Positions 47,434 through 57,247 of a DNA stretch of 64,000 nt are shown here, piece by piece. Origin of the DNA: Atopobium minutum (lineage in GTDB: Bacteria > Actinomycetota > Coriobacteriia > Coriobacteriales > Atopobiaceae); assembly GCA_900105895.1 (NCBI GenBank), contig FNSH01000001.1:744001-808000 (forward strand), written 5' to 3'. A program made the translations under genes and the position numbers. The notes under the pieces were generated by a model. It was not told the DNA's origin. It was given only the letters and a program-made list of their open reading frames with translations, and did not search any database. How positions within the stretch are numbered: position 1 is the first letter of the stretch; each line of letters begins with the position of its first letter.

Positions 47434-50034
47434 TTACTCGCTTGCCGCAGACAAGTCCGAATCACTGATACCCGTACCCGATGGATGCGAGCTTGCAGGA
47501 GCTCCTGCAGTCCAACTGTTGCGTGCGCTAGGAAGCTCCATATGCACCCGCTTGGACAGCTGCGGGATGGTACCTTGTCTGCGCGTAAAGCTTAGCTTGT
47601 CGCCATCACAATCAACCAGCACAATATCTCCTGCTTGCCACTTACCCTGGAGCATTTCTTCTGCCAGCTGATCTTCAATCATGGTCTGAATGGCACGGCG
47701 CAAGGGACGGGCACCATAGATGGGATCCGTACCCTCTTTGGCGATAAGGTCACGCGCTGCATCGGTAAGCTCGATGGACATGCCGTTTTTGATCATACGA
47801 TCGCGCAGGTCCGTGACCATAAGATCAACAATGCCGCGCAACTGCTTAGTGGTCAGAGACTTAAAGACCACGATCTCATCGACACGATTAAGGAATTCCG
47901 GGCGGAAGAGTTTTTTGAGCTCGCCCATAACGCGGGAATTAATTTCCTTATCGGACAGACCATTGGAACCGGAGGCACTAAAGCCCATGGTAGTGGTGGT
48001 GGCAATCTCACGAGCACCAATGTTGGAGGTCATGATAACCACCGTGTTGGAAAAGTCTACCTTGCGACCCTGACCATCAGTCAGACGACCTTCGTCCAAG
48101 ATCTGCAAAAGGACATTAAAGACATCCGGATGGGCCTTCTCGATCTCATCAAACAGAATGACGGAATAAGGACGACGACGCACCGCCTTGGTAAGCTCAC
48201 CAGCTTCGTCATAGCCAACGTATCCCGGAGGGGCACCAACCAGCTTGGACACGCTGTGCTTTTCCATAAACTCAGACATATCAAAGCTGATAAGAGCGTC
48301 CTGGCTGCCAAACAAAAACTCGGCAAGTGACTTTGCAAGCTCGGTCTTACCCACGCCCGAAGGTCCCAAAAAGATGAACGAACCACCAGGTCTGCGCGGA
48401 TCTTTGAGCGGCGAGCGACTGCGACGGATTGCCTTAGACACCGCGGTAACCGCCTCGTTTTGACCCACAACGCGCTGATGCAACACCTCTTCGGAGCGCA
48501 AAAGCCTGGAGGCCTCAGTCTCCGTAAGGGTGGAAACAGGAACGTGAGAAATGCTGCTTACCACGTCTGCGATGTCGCCCTCGGTAATGTCCACGATCTT
48601 GGCGTCAAGCTCTTCTCGCCAGGCTTTTTCTAGCTCCTCAAGATGGGCCGTAAGCTCACGCTCCTGATCCCTTAAGCGTGCTGCTTCCTCAAACTCCTGC
48701 GCAGATGCCGCCTCGGACTTTTTGGACGTCACCTCTTTGAGCTGATTTTGCACTTCCACAATGGAATCCGGCGTCTTGATGGTATGAATGCGCGTGCGAG
48801 CACCCGCCTCATCAATCACATCAATGGCCTTATCGGGCAAGAAACGATCTTGAATGTAGCGATCTGCAAGCGTAACCGCAGCCTCAATGGCACCTTGCGA
48901 GAAGCGCACGTGATGATGCTGCTCATAGCGGTCCTGCAGACCGCGGATGATTTCAATGGCATCCTCAATGGAAGGCTCGCCTATCATAACGGGCTGGAAG
49001 CGGCGCTCAAGGGCGGAGTCCTTCTCTATATGCTTGCGGTACTCCTCTGCTGTGGTTGCACCAATAACCTGGATCTCGCCGCGTGACAGAGGCGGCTTGA
49101 GGATAGAAGCCGCATCAATGGAACCCTCGGCAGAACCCGCACCAATAATGGTGTGCATCTCGTCAATGAACAAGATGTCATTACCGGATTCGCTCACTTC
49201 CTGAACCACCTTTTTGAGGCGTTCCTCAAACTCACCGCGGTACTTAGAGCCGGCGACCAGCGCGGCCACATCCAGCGTCCAAACTTGTTTACCCCGCAGG
49301 ATGTCGGGCACCTCATCAGCAGCAATAAGCTGCGCCAAGCCTTCTGCAATGGCAGTTTTGCCAACACCGGGATCACCCAAGATGAGCGGGTTGTTTTTCT
49401 GGCGGCGCGCCAAAATTTGCATAACGCGCTCTATCTCACGGTCACGACCAATCACCGGGTCGAGCTTGCCTTCACTAGCATACTGAGTAAGGTTGCGACC
49501 ATACTCTTCCAGCATGGAGCCTTCGGTAGATTGAGAGCCCATCATCATAGGATCGCCACCCATGCGCACTTGTGCCGTGGGACGGGTGGACTCCGGGCTC
49601 TTATCGATAAGGTCGTTGACGGCGTTGCGCACCGCATCTGCCGAGACACCCAGGCGTGCAAGCGCGGTCATAGCGCTGCCGTTACCCTCGCGCACAATGC
49701 CCAGCAGCAAGTGCTCGGTAGAGATGTAGGTTTGGCCGTGCAGCATGGTCTCACGATAGGCGTTTTCCAGTACGCGCTTGGTACGTGGCGTAAAAGGAAT
49801 GTGACCGCCCGGAACCTCTTTTTCCTCTGACTTGGACAGCTCCTTGATGGTTGCCAGTGCTTCCTCATAGCTAATCTCAAGCTTTTCCAGCGCCTGAGCA
49901 GCGATTCCGCCGCCCTCCTTGATAAGGGCTAGGAGCAGATGCTCGGTACCTACATACATTTGCCCAAGGCCGCGCGCCTCATCTTGTGCCAGCGACATGA
50001 CCTTCTTAGCTTTATCCGTAAATTTTTCGAACAT
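47434..50034 (-). CDS. clpC: ATP-dependent Clp protease ATPase ClpC
   Basis: Hsp100 unfoldase that feeds ClpP. The ATG at 50034 ([20 protein letters not shown]) gives 866 residues; a 33-codon upstream extension is not family-like. There are two Clp-N repeats (about 1-145), AAA-1 with GDPGVGKTA, a UVR/middle region ([15 protein letters not shown]), AAA-2 with GPSGVGKTE and a C-terminal D2-small domain. The tail after about 820 is Ser/Ala-rich. No ctsR, mcsA or mcsB is present, so regulation differs from Bacillus. Confidence 0.96.
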   Translation of the reverse strand: MFEKFTDKAKKVMSLAQDEARGLGQMYVGTEHLLLALIKEGGGIAAQALEKLEISYEEALATIKELSKSEEKEVPGGHIPFTPRTKRVLENAYRETMLHGQTYISTEHLLLGIVREGNGSAMTALARLGVSADAVRNAVNDLIDKSPESTRPTAQVRMGGDPMMMGSQSTEGSMLEEYGRNLTQYASEGKLDPVIGRDREIERVMQILARRQKNNPLILGDPGVGKTAIAEGLAQLIAADEVPDILRGKQVWTLDVAALVAGSKYRGEFEERLKKVVQEVSESGNDILFIDEMHTIIGAGSAEGSIDAASILKPPLSRGEIQVIGATTAEEYRKHIEKDSALERRFQPVMIGEPSIEDAIEIIRGLQDRYEQHHHVRFSQGAIEAAVTLADRYIQDRFLPDKAIDVIDEAGARTRIHTIKTPDSIVEVQNQLKEVTSKKSEAASAQEFEEAARLRDQERELTAHLEELEKAWREELDAKIVDITEGDIADVVSSISHVPVSTLTETEASRLLRSEEVLHQRVVGQNEAVTAVSKAIRRSRSPLKDPRRPGGSFIFLGPSGVGKTELAKSLAEFLFGSQDALISFDMSEFMEKHSVSKLVGAPPGYVGYDEAGELTKAVRRRPYSVILFDEIEKAHPDVFNVLLQILDEGRLTDGQGRKVDFSNTVVIMTSNIGAREIATTTTMGFSASGSNGLSDKEINSRVMGELKKLFRPEFLNRVDEIVVFKSLTTKQLRGIVDLMVTDLRDRMIKNGMSIELTDAARDLIAKEGTDPIYGARPLRRAIQTMIEDQLAEEMLQGKWQAGDIVLVDCDGDKLSFTRRQGTIPQLSKRVHMELPSARNSWTAGAPASSHPSGTGISDSDLSAASE

Positions 50035-50052
50035 ATGGGATAGCCCCTTCCC

Positions 50053-50070
50053 GTCATTGCATGCAATGAC
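50053..50070. promoter_or_regulatory. 18-bp perfect palindrome in the clpC leader
   Basis: GTCATTGCATGCAATGAC, perfectly self-complementary, about 19 nt before the clpC ATG. It matches neither the CtsR box, CIRCE nor HAIR as I know them. It could be an operator for an unidentified heat-shock repressor or an mRNA hairpin covering the ribosome binding site. Confidence 0.5.
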
Positions 50071-50154
50071 CTGATTTGCTGCTTTGATGTGTACCCCGTA
50101 TGCTGCTTTGCAATACCTACAAGCATCCCACAAGCGTCTGCCTAAGGACTTCTA

Positions 50155-50189
50155 CACAAAAGCAGCCCCGACTTTTGTCAGAGCTGCTT
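50155..50189 (-). terminator. Terminator after lysS
   Basis: Stem AAGCAGC / GCTGCTT with inner GAC/GTC pairs around AAAA, followed by TTTTGTG on the minus strand, about 60 nt beyond the lysS stop. Confidence 0.8.
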
Positions 50190-50248
50190 GGTTAGATGAA
50201 TTTTAGTGAGCAACAGCAACCATGCTCTATGAACAATGCTGTGACCGG

Positions 50249-52369
50249 CTACTCAAAGCACTCCGTTGTGCCGGCCAGCTCCTTTTCTGCAGCAATGACT
50301 GCCGAGAAAAGCTCGTCCAGTTCCATACCCATAAGCTCAGCACCCTTTTTAATGACCTCACGATCACAGCCGGCAGCAAAGCTCTTGTTCTTGAACTTCT
50401 TCTTAAGGCTCTTGAGCTCAAAGTCCATCACGGAGTGGCTGGGCCGCATACGCACACAGGCGTTGATAAGCCCGGACAGCTCGTCCACAGCAAACAGGAC
50501 ACATTCCATCTTGTGGCTCGGCTCGGGAAGCTCTGGATTTATATCGTAATTATGCGTCTGAATGCAATGAGCCAAAGCGGGATTGGCGCCAGCCTCTGCC
50601 AGCAATTCTGCAGCCTTTACGGTATGCTGCGCATCATCCCCACAGACTTCCCAATCCAGATCATGCAACAAGCCCACAATGCCCCAAAACGCTTCATTGG
50701 CAGGATCATACTGCTTAGCAAAGTAGCACATCAGAGCCTCTACCTGCTGGCCATGCAGGAGGTGATAGTCATCCTTGTTGTACTGTTTGAGCAGCTCAAA
50801 GGCCTTCTCGCGAGAAATGCCTGCATCCAGCACCTGCTCTGCTTGCTGCTGCTTTTTGCTGCCAGCACCCAGGGCTTCGGGACGCATGTGAGGAAACAAA
50901 AGCACATCACGAATGGAAGGCTCATCGCAAAACAGCATGACCATGCGGTCAATGCCGTAGCCAACACCACCGGTAGGAGGCATGCCGTACTCAAGCGCAC
51001 GAACGTAATCGTAGTCATACTCCATGGCCTCATCGTCACCGGCAGCCTTTGCGTCCACCTGAGCTTGGAAGCGAGCTTCCTGGTCTACCGGATCATTGAG
51101 CTCGGTAAAGGCGTTGGCATACTCATGACCAGCCACAACCAGCTCAAAGCGCTCAGTCAGACGGGGGTCTTCGGGCTTGCGCTTGGCCAGAGGGGAAACC
51201 TCAACGGGGTAATCACACACAAAGGTGGGGTTAACCAGCGTTTGCTCTACCAGCTCATCGTAGAGCGTAAAGATAAGCCTGCCAACACCCCATTCCTTCT
51301 CGTAGGGCAACTTGTGAGCATTAAGAAGTGCGCGAAGCCGCTCAAGGGGCGTCTCCATAGAAACTTGCTCACCCACAACCTCACTGACCAGCTCACTCAT
51401 GGAAGCGGAACGGAATGGAACAGCAAGGCTAATCTGCTGGCCCTGGTAGTTCAGGACCTCGCCCTTGCCCACCGCAGCAGCAACCGCCTGGAACAGGCCT
51501 TCCGTTAAGCGCTTCATGCCCTCAAGGTCAGAGTAGGCGCAGTAGGCCTCCATAGAGGTAAACTCGGGGTTGTGTGTTTGGTCCATACCCTCATTACGGA
51601 ACTGACGACCAATCTCAAACACGCGCTCCATGCCGCCCACAATGCAGCGCTTGAGGTGGAGCTCGGTAGCAATGCGCAGGTAGCACTCTTGGTCAAGCGC
51701 ATTAAAGTGCGTCTCAAAGGGGCGCGCGTTAGCGCCGCCTAAGGTCTCCTGCAAAATGGGAGTCTCGACCTCAATATAGGATTGGCTTTCCTCCATATAA
51801 CGGCGGATAGCAGAAATGATGCGCGAGCGCATGCGGAAGGTAGCCATAACGTCAGGATTGACGATAAGGTCTGCGTAGCGCTGACGATAGCGGGTTTCTT
51901 TGTCCGTAAGACCGCTCCACTTGTTGGGTAGCGGACGGCAAGACTTGGCCAACATCTGGATGTTTTGCGCCGCAATGGAAAGTTCGCCGCGCTTGGTGCG
52001 CACAACGGGGCCGGTAACCCCAATGATGTCGCCTACGTCAAACTGCTTTAGCAGCTCCCACGCAGCCTCGCCCAACACGTCACAGCGGCAGAACAGCTGA
52101 ATAGAATCGCTTACATCCTGCAGCACAATAAACGCCAACTTGCCCTGACGGCGAAAAGCGCGAATGCGACCCGTTAAGGATTGAACGTCCTCCGTATTCT
52201 CGCCATCTGCTAAGTCTGCGTACTTTGTAATAAGCTCTGCGGCATGAGCAGTTACCACAGAACGAGCAGGATAGGGATCAATGCCGGCATCGATAAGAGC
52301 TTGGCGCTTGGAACGACGAATAGCACGCTCATCGTTGATATTTACCGGCGTCTCTTGATCTGTTGCCAT
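50249..52369 (-). CDS. lysS: Lysine--tRNA ligase with C-terminal HD domain
   Basis: Class II LysRS, fused to a second domain. The ATG at 52369 (MATDQETPVNINDERAIRRS) gives 706 residues, about 200 more than normal. The OB-fold anticodon domain is at about 60-150, motif 2 region FRNEGMDQTHNPEFTSMEAY and motif 3 GVGYGIDRMVMLF at about 467. After FPHMRPEA a helical linker leads to an HD-type domain (about 525-706). It has His in LLHGQQVEAL, His-Asp in LLHDLDWEV, His in IQTHNYD and Asp in FAVDELSGL, a full metal-binding set. Similar free-standing HD proteins are hydrolases of nucleotides or phosphates. The function of the fusion is unknown. Confidence 0.93.
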   Translation of the reverse strand: MATDQETPVNINDERAIRRSKRQALIDAGIDPYPARSVVTAHAAELITKYADLADGENTEDVQSLTGRIRAFRRQGKLAFIVLQDVSDSIQLFCRCDVLGEAAWELLKQFDVGDIIGVTGPVVRTKRGELSIAAQNIQMLAKSCRPLPNKWSGLTDKETRYRQRYADLIVNPDVMATFRMRSRIISAIRRYMEESQSYIEVETPILQETLGGANARPFETHFNALDQECYLRIATELHLKRCIVGGMERVFEIGRQFRNEGMDQTHNPEFTSMEAYCAYSDLEGMKRLTEGLFQAVAAAVGKGEVLNYQGQQISLAVPFRSASMSELVSEVVGEQVSMETPLERLRALLNAHKLPYEKEWGVGRLIFTLYDELVEQTLVNPTFVCDYPVEVSPLAKRKPEDPRLTERFELVVAGHEYANAFTELNDPVDQEARFQAQVDAKAAGDDEAMEYDYDYVRALEYGMPPTGGVGYGIDRMVMLFCDEPSIRDVLLFPHMRPEALGAGSKKQQQAEQVLDAGISREKAFELLKQYNKDDYHLLHGQQVEALMCYFAKQYDPANEAFWGIVGLLHDLDWEVCGDDAQHTVKAAELLAEAGANPALAHCIQTHNYDINPELPEPSHKMECVLFAVDELSGLINACVRMRPSHSVMDFELKSLKKKFKNKSFAAGCDREVIKKGAELMGMELDELFSAVIAAEKELAGTTECFE

Positions 52370-52379
52370 GGGATTCCTT

Positions 52380-52853
52380 TTACCTCGATATTTTCTCAAC
52401 CTTAAAGGCGCGCGTCTTACCAGATGGAGTTACATACTCTACGGTCTCACCAATCTTGGCACCGATAAGAGCAGCACCAACGGGGGACTCATTAGAAATG
52501 CGGTTGGACAGCGAGTCCGTCTCTGTGGTACCTACGATGGTGTAAGAGGACTTCTTGCCCTTCTCGTTAGAAACCTCAACGGTGGAGCCAATGGATACTA
52601 TCTTTGCGCGACCCGTGCTTGCCCCTGCAAGTTTGGCGGTGGACAAGATCTTGCGGATCTCGCCAATGCGAGCTGCGTTTTGAGCTTCCTCTTCTTTAGC
52701 AGCGTCGTACTCGGCGTTTTCCGAAAGGTCGCCCTGCTCACGTGCTTCCTTAATGGCGGCGATAATCTCTGTGTGCTTCTCGCCCTCACGCCATTCGAGC
52801 TCGTCTACAAGCTTCTGTCGGCCTTCGGGAGTAAGGATGATCTCTTTATCCAT
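52380..52853 (-). CDS. greA: Transcription elongation factor GreA
   Basis: Stimulates RNA cleavage in backtracked RNA polymerase; 157 residues. The N-terminal coiled coil has EREGEKHTEI-type sequence (WREGEKHTEIIAAIKEAREQ) with the tip acidic pair in GDLSENAEYDAAKEEE. The C-terminal FKBP-like domain contains SPVGAALIGAKIGETV. It lies 10 nt before lysS. Confidence 0.96.
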   Translation of the reverse strand: MDKEIILTPEGRQKLVDELEWREGEKHTEIIAAIKEAREQGDLSENAEYDAAKEEEAQNAARIGEIRKILSTAKLAGASTGRAKIVSIGSTVEVSNEKGKKSSYTIVGTTETDSLSNRISNESPVGAALIGAKIGETVEYVTPSGKTRAFKVEKISR

Positions 52854-52874
52854 GCTCTGCTCTCTAAATCGAAA

Positions 52875-52903
52875 TAACTAGTGGATACCCTGCAGACGTG
52901 CAA
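52875..52903 (-). promoter_or_regulatory. Candidate promoter for greA-lysS
   Basis: -35 TTGCAC, 17-bp spacer, -10 TAGTTA on the minus strand, about 20 nt upstream of greA. Confidence 0.4.
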
Positions 52904-52960
52904 AAGGCACGGCGCAGCTTGTGCATAGGCGCAAAATTTGCAAGCAATAAGAAAGTGAGC

Positions 52961-53161
52961 TTACTCGTTGTCCTTATCGACAACCTCAGCCTCTGTTACC
53001 TCATCCTTAGCGGACTTGGTGTCCTCTTCCATGCCCTCGCGGATGTTCTTAACGGTCTTGCCAACGGTACTACCAAGCTTAGGAAGATTCTTAGGTCCAA
53101 AGATAACCAGAACAATTGCCAAGATAATGATAAGCTCGGTGGGACCCATTCCAAGAATCAT
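52961..53161 (-). CDS. tatA: Sec-independent protein translocase TatA
   Basis: 66 residues. An N-terminal membrane helix (GPTELIIILAIVLVIFGP) is followed by the amphipathic hinge-helix segment GPKNLPKLGSTVGKTVKNIR and an acidic tail. The FGPKNLPKLG hinge is diagnostic of TatA/TatE. No tatC is visible in the window. Confidence 0.92.
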   Translation of the reverse strand: MILGMGPTELIIILAIVLVIFGPKNLPKLGSTVGKTVKNIREGMEEDTKSAKDEVTEAEVVDKDNE

Positions 53162-53206
53162 AGCTACCTCCGTATAAATGGACTCTTTGGCCCGTTGTAC
53201 ACAATT

Positions 53207-53234
53207 TTGTACTCTTCAGTATAAAAGGTATATG
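53207..53234 (+). promoter_or_regulatory. Candidate promoter for the spermidine-synthase-like gene
   Basis: -35 TTGTAC, 16-bp spacer, -10 TATATG on the plus strand, in the divergent 164-nt region with tatA. The opposite strand has a TATACT -10 candidate in the same stretch. Confidence 0.4.
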
Positions 53235-53325
53235 CGCAAAACACACAAACTTTATTTACGCATTCAGTTATCCTACCACGTAGAACTATAAATGGTACTC
53301 ACTATTCACATCAGAGCGGAAACTT

Positions 53326-54186
53326 ATGAGTCTAGACACATCTACCATACTTTTTTGGGGCGGTAACCTCCTTCTTTGGGCGGTCATGGCAGTGGTGTTT
53401 AAGCACCTGCTTGCCTGGGGCCTTAAGAAGCGTGGCATTACCTTTATCCCCAAAACCATGTTTGGCCGTGCGCTCATCTTTGACTCTGAGGACCAAGACG
53501 GCACGCCCATTCGCTTGCTCAACGTGCACAACACCTTTCAATCCATCACCTACACCGACCCTGAGCTGCGCAATGAGCTGGTATGCGAGTACCACCGCAG
53601 CTTTGCGCGCGTTCTTATCCTTACCGAGAACACCACGCCTCAAGATTGCTGTGCCGTTATTGGCGGCGGCGGATATTCTCTCCCCAAATATCTGATTACC
53701 CACTATCCCCACATGCAGGTAAGCGCAGTGGAGATTGATCCTGCCATCACTGCCCTTGCCCGTGAACACTTCTTTTTGGATGAGCTTATTCACACCTATG
53801 CTACCGAGAAAAGCGGCAGGCTGGAGCTGGTGTGTGACGATGGCTGGATCTGGCTACAAAACAGTGACCACAGCTTTAACATAGTGATAAACGATGCTTT
53901 TTCTGGCGCAAAACCACTGGGACCCATGGGGACTGCCGAGGGCGCTCGTATTATTCATGAGCACCTAACACAAAAGGGGCTGTATCTAGCCAACGTGATT
54001 GCGCCGCTTGAGGGAAAAAAATCCCAGCACCTGTACCAAACCCTCGAGACGTTTAAGCAAGAATTTGCACACGTATACCTACTGCCCGAAGCCGCAGATG
54101 AACCTGGTCGGCGCGCCAATAACGTGATGATTGCCTGTGACATGGCCTTGGATGTGAGCAGGTTTGACAACGGACGTGAGGTGTAG
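53326..54186 (+). CDS. Spermidine-synthase-like SAM-fold protein with N-terminal membrane helix
   Basis: 286 residues. One N-terminal membrane helix (TILFWGGNLLLWAVMAVVF) is followed by a Rossmann methyltransferase-type domain. Glycine motif CAVIGGGGYSLPKYL, acidic loop SAVEIDPAITALA and INDAFSGAKPLGPMG correspond to SpeE-like positions. Aminopropyltransferase activity cannot be assumed: the family has many non-polyamine members and no other polyamine gene is present. One of two plus-strand genes; it converges on the sugar-kinase gene, with a tandem-repeat-rich gap. Confidence 0.8.
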   Translation: MSLDTSTILFWGGNLLLWAVMAVVFKHLLAWGLKKRGITFIPKTMFGRALIFDSEDQDGTPIRLLNVHNTFQSITYTDPELRNELVCEYHRSFARVLILTENTTPQDCCAVIGGGGYSLPKYLITHYPHMQVSAVEIDPAITALAREHFFLDELIHTYATEKSGRLELVCDDGWIWLQNSDHSFNIVINDAFSGAKPLGPMGTAEGARIIHEHLTQKGLYLANVIAPLEGKKSQHLYQTLETFKQEFAHVYLLPEAADEPGRRANNVMIACDMALDVSRFDNGREV

Positions 54187-54209
54187 GGGCTACACAGCCA
54201 CACTGCACG

Positions 54210-54248
54210 CGCAGCCGCCTTGGTACGCAGCCACCTTGATACGCAACC
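54210..54248. repeat. 16-bp tandem repeat between convergent genes
   Basis: Two and a half imperfect copies of CGCAGCC(G/A)CCTTG(G/A)TA. Further on, the last codons of the kinase gene are duplicated just beyond its stop (AAGCTGGC(A/G)TAGGCT twice, 54270-54305). Confidence 0.8.
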
Positions 54249-54293
54249 GTCCTGACCAACCGAAAACTTGCCAGCCTACGCCAGCTTTTTAGC

Positions 54294-55226
54294 CTATGCC
54301 AGCTTTCTTAACTCAATCTGTGGCAAAATCTCATCTCGGTGAGCAGGATCATAGTGTCCTGTGCGCGTAGATAGCGCTGCAGCACTCGCAACTGCCACGG
54401 CATACACCAAGGCATCAGGTGCGCTCATGCCTCGCTCAAAACCAACCGCAAACGCAGCCACCATCGAATCCCCGCAACCAACCGTATTGACAACGGTAAG
54501 GGCGGGCGGAATTGCCTGAAACGTCCCCTGCTCACATACCAGCAAAGCACCCTGACCACCCAAAGAAATAACTACCTGCGCAATACCGCCCTCATACAGG
54601 CGCTGTGCACAGGTAAGCACATCGGCGCGTGACTGGGCCGAGACGCCAAACAGTGCCTCAAGCTCATCTTGATTGGGTTTTATCATCGTAGGATGTGCTG
54701 AGATACCTTGCAGCAACGCCTCACCAGACGTATCTAAAATGATGGGTTTATCGGCCTGCTTGCACATCTCAACCAGCAGCTTATACGTATGTATGGGCAC
54801 ACCCACAGGCAGGCTCCCGGAAATCGTTACCACAGCAGACTGAGCAATGATGCGGGGAAACTCCTCCAGGTATTCCTCTAACTCCTGTGCGCTCACTTCA
54901 CAACCGGGTTCCAAAAACTCCGTAGACGAGAAGCGCTCGTCCAAAATATTGATGCAGCTCCGCGTTTCTCCAGCAATGTGACCAAATGCGCTTACAATAC
55001 CGTCTTGCTCGGTGAGCTGTTCCAAATAACGGCCATTAAACCCACCGACAAGCCCCGTTGCCTGCACCCGTGAGCCGCAAATCTTTGCCGCGCGGGCAAC
55101 ATTAAGCCCCTTGCCGCCCGCGCTGTTTTTTACGGCATGCACGCGCATGACAGTTCCACCTACCACCTGCTGATCCATGTGGTAGGCCTTATCGATAGAT
55201 GCATTGAGCGTAACTGTGGTAATCAT
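54294..55226 (-). CDS. PfkB-family kinase, LacC/FruK type (probable tagatose-6-phosphate kinase)
   Basis: 310 residues. The N-terminus MITTVTLNASIDKAYHMD and GGKGLNVARA are typical of the 1-phosphofructokinase/tagatose-6-phosphate kinase branch. The C-terminal NTVGCGDSMVAAFAVGF holds the catalytic Asp and anion hole. Coupled by a one-base overlap to the AgaS-type gene, it would phosphorylate tagatose 6-phosphate to the 1,6-bisphosphate. 1-phosphofructokinase activity is the alternative. The corresponding aldolase is not in the window. Confidence 0.87.
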   Translation of the reverse strand: MITTVTLNASIDKAYHMDQQVVGGTVMRVHAVKNSAGGKGLNVARAAKICGSRVQATGLVGGFNGRYLEQLTEQDGIVSAFGHIAGETRSCINILDERFSSTEFLEPGCEVSAQELEEYLEEFPRIIAQSAVVTISGSLPVGVPIHTYKLLVEMCKQADKPIILDTSGEALLQGISAHPTMIKPNQDELEALFGVSAQSRADVLTCAQRLYEGGIAQVVISLGGQGALLVCEQGTFQAIPPALTVVNTVGCGDSMVAAFAVGFERGMSAPDALVYAVAVASAAALSTRTGHYDPAHRDEILPQIELRKLA

Positions 55227-56398
55227 TACGCCTCGAACTCGTGGATGGTAACGCCCTTAACCACACGGTTGACCGTACCGGTGGGCGAAGGCGTATCCGG
55301 GGTATTACCCACCTTCAGTGAGGTAAACAAAGAGATGGTCTGCGCCACCATAATAAAGGGCAGCGCAAGGTAGGCATCGGGCAACAGAGTTGCGTGCTTG
55401 GCAAACGTTATAGCATCCCCTTCAAAGATGGTCTGTGCGCTTTGCTGGATTGCAACCGTATGCAACGCAATGTTGTCGGCCGCAATTTCGTGCAAAATAT
55501 CTAAATCATAGTGACGGGTGTAGCTGTCATTACTTACAAACACAAATACCAGCGTCCGATGGTTTACAAAGGATTTTGGCCCGTGACGATAGCCCATAGA
55601 CGTGTCAAAGGAAGTGGCAATCTTACCTGCAGTAAGCTCCAAAATCTTAAGCTGAGCTTCTCGCGTCATGGCACCCAAAGCACCTGAACCAAGGTAGGTA
55701 ATGCGTTCAAAATCATCCGTGAGCCATGAGGTAACCTCGTCCTCATGGGCTATAACATGCTTGCCCATGTCTGCTGCCTGGGCAACCCATGAGGCCTTCT
55801 GATCATCCTTAGCTCCATCAAAAATCAAAGCGCTGAGTAACTCCATGCAGCTATAGCTGCCGGTCATAGCAAAACCTTGGTCATTTGCACCCGGGATAAG
55901 GAGGGTCAGCGTGTCCGAAGCACCTTCAGACAGAACAGCAAGCTTGCCATCGGGAGCGCAGGTAATGTTAAGAAACATGATGTTGTGCACAACGCTGCGA
56001 GCGATCTCAACGGCTGCCAAGCTTTCTGGGCTATTGCCGCTGCGTGCGAAGGACACCAATACGCAGGGACGCTCGGGGCACAAAAAGTTATACGGAGCAG
56101 AAACAATGTCGGTTGAAGGGATTGCTTTGAAGTCAAAAGCGCTAGCATCTCCCACGCGACGTAAATATGGCACCAGCGTATCGCCCACATAGGCAGAAGT
56201 GCCAGCACCCGTAAAGATAATATCGGTTATGCCTTCTTTACCCAGGGTCTTGGCGCAGTTGAGAAACGCGTGGATCTTCTCCTTGTTAGCAAAATAAATA
56301 TCAAGGGTATCCAACCAAAGATCTGGTTGTTGTGCAATTTCATGCGTAGTGATGTCTGCGCCAAGAGCCTTGAACTCAACACGAGCTTTGTCAAACAT
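55226..56398 (-). CDS. agaS: AgaS-type SIS sugar isomerase/deaminase
   Basis: 390 residues with two SIS domains. The first has IIFTGAGTSAYVGDTL and VSFARSGNSPES; the second has YLGSGALGAMTREAQLKILE and GYRHGPKSFV. The C-terminus SPTGTVNRVVKGVTIHEFE is characteristic of the AgaS branch, which deaminates/isomerises galactosamine 6-phosphate to tagatose 6-phosphate. A fructoselysine-type deglycase is a less likely alternative. It is 28 nt downstream of the GntR gene. Confidence 0.88.
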   Translation of the reverse strand: MFDKARVEFKALGADITTHEIAQQPDLWLDTLDIYFANKEKIHAFLNCAKTLGKEGITDIIFTGAGTSAYVGDTLVPYLRRVGDASAFDFKAIPSTDIVSAPYNFLCPERPCVLVSFARSGNSPESLAAVEIARSVVHNIMFLNITCAPDGKLAVLSEGASDTLTLLIPGANDQGFAMTGSYSCMELLSALIFDGAKDDQKASWVAQAADMGKHVIAHEDEVTSWLTDDFERITYLGSGALGAMTREAQLKILELTAGKIATSFDTSMGYRHGPKSFVNHRTLVFVFVSNDSYTRHYDLDILHEIAADNIALHTVAIQQSAQTIFEGDAITFAKHATLLPDAYLALPFIMVAQTISLFTSLKVGNTPDTPSPTGTVNRVVKGVTIHEFEA

Positions 56399-56426
56399 GT
56401 ACGCACTCCTCTCTTATGCCACAGGA

Positions 56427-57164
56427 CTATCCCCTGCGGTGTACTATTTTGTATTTAAACTGGTCAGCCCTGGCAACGCTGTGCGTATATTCAATGGCCA
56501 CGTTCTTATCGTTAAAGGTAATGCGAGAAAGCCTAAGCACAGCAGAACCTTCGGGAATGCCCAAAAGCTCTCCCTCTTCACGCCGGGCAGTGCTGGCCCT
56601 AAACTCTTCATTGGCAAGGCGGATCTTTTGGTGGTAGTCCTTCTCGACAATGTCATACAAAGGCTTGGTAGCTACCTCTTGTTCCGAGAGTGAGACAAAC
56701 TCACTTGCGGGAAGATAGCTTTGCTCAATCATCATGGGAACGCCGTCGGCAAGACGCAGGCGCCTCAGCTTAAACACCTTGGTACCCAGGTGCAAACACA
56801 GCATACTACTGGCATGTTTTGCTGCGGGCATGAGCTTAAACTCGAGTACCTTGATTTGCGGAGTACGTCCAAGGCGGCGCATTTCCTCGGTAAAGCTGTA
56901 CGCTCTGGAAAGATCGGTGGCGCGATTGGTCATATCGGCTACAAAGGTACCACGACCATGCTGGCGCGTTACCAGTCCTAAGGATTCCAGCTCTTGTAGA
57001 GCAAGGCGTACGGTGGTTCGAGAAAGACCATACTGCTCAGAGAGCTCACGCTCAGATGGCAGCAGATCATTGGCAACCATGTCAGTTTCAATCTTCTCTC
57101 GCAGTACATCCACAAGCTGGTCGTACAACGGTTGCTTTCTTGATGACATAGCCATAAGCCACAT
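56427..57164 (-). CDS. GntR/HutC-type regulator of the PTS operon
   Basis: 245 residues. The winged-helix DNA-binding domain (about 10-75) has LLPSERELSEQYGLSRTTVR and GRGTFVADM. A UTRA effector domain (about 95-240) contains KLRRLRLADGVPMMIEQSYL. Such regulators usually bind phosphorylated sugars and repress nearby transport genes. TGGTAT half-sites upstream of the operon fit this family. GAGGAAGG precedes the first ATG; an ATG four codons in is an alternative. Confidence 0.92.
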   Translation of the reverse strand: MWLMAMSSRKQPLYDQLVDVLREKIETDMVANDLLPSERELSEQYGLSRTTVRLALQELESLGLVTRQHGRGTFVADMTNRATDLSRAYSFTEEMRRLGRTPQIKVLEFKLMPAAKHASSMLCLHLGTKVFKLRRLRLADGVPMMIEQSYLPASEFVSLSEQEVATKPLYDIVEKDYHQKIRLANEEFRASTARREEGELLGIPEGSAVLRLSRITFNDKNVAIEYTHSVARADQFKYKIVHRRG

Positions 57165-57184
57165 GCCTTCCTCGTGTCAAAACA

Positions 57185-57215
57185 AAGGCGCATGGACGCT
57201 GTGCCCATACGCCTT
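57185..57215 (-). terminator. Hairpin between EIID and gntR
   Basis: Stem AAGGCG-ATGG / CCAT-CGCCTT, followed by TGTTTTG on the minus strand. It probably lowers expression of the regulator, isomerase and kinase relative to the transporter genes. Confidence 0.6.
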
Positions 57216-57247
57216 CAAACCTCGCCCATAGATCTAAAGGTTAGAGC

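Noticed and set aside
53326..54186. Calling the plus-strand SAM-fold gene a true spermidine synthase (speE)
   Set aside because: Only the general fold and a few motif positions are visible, there is an N-terminal membrane helix, and no polyamine genes are nearby.
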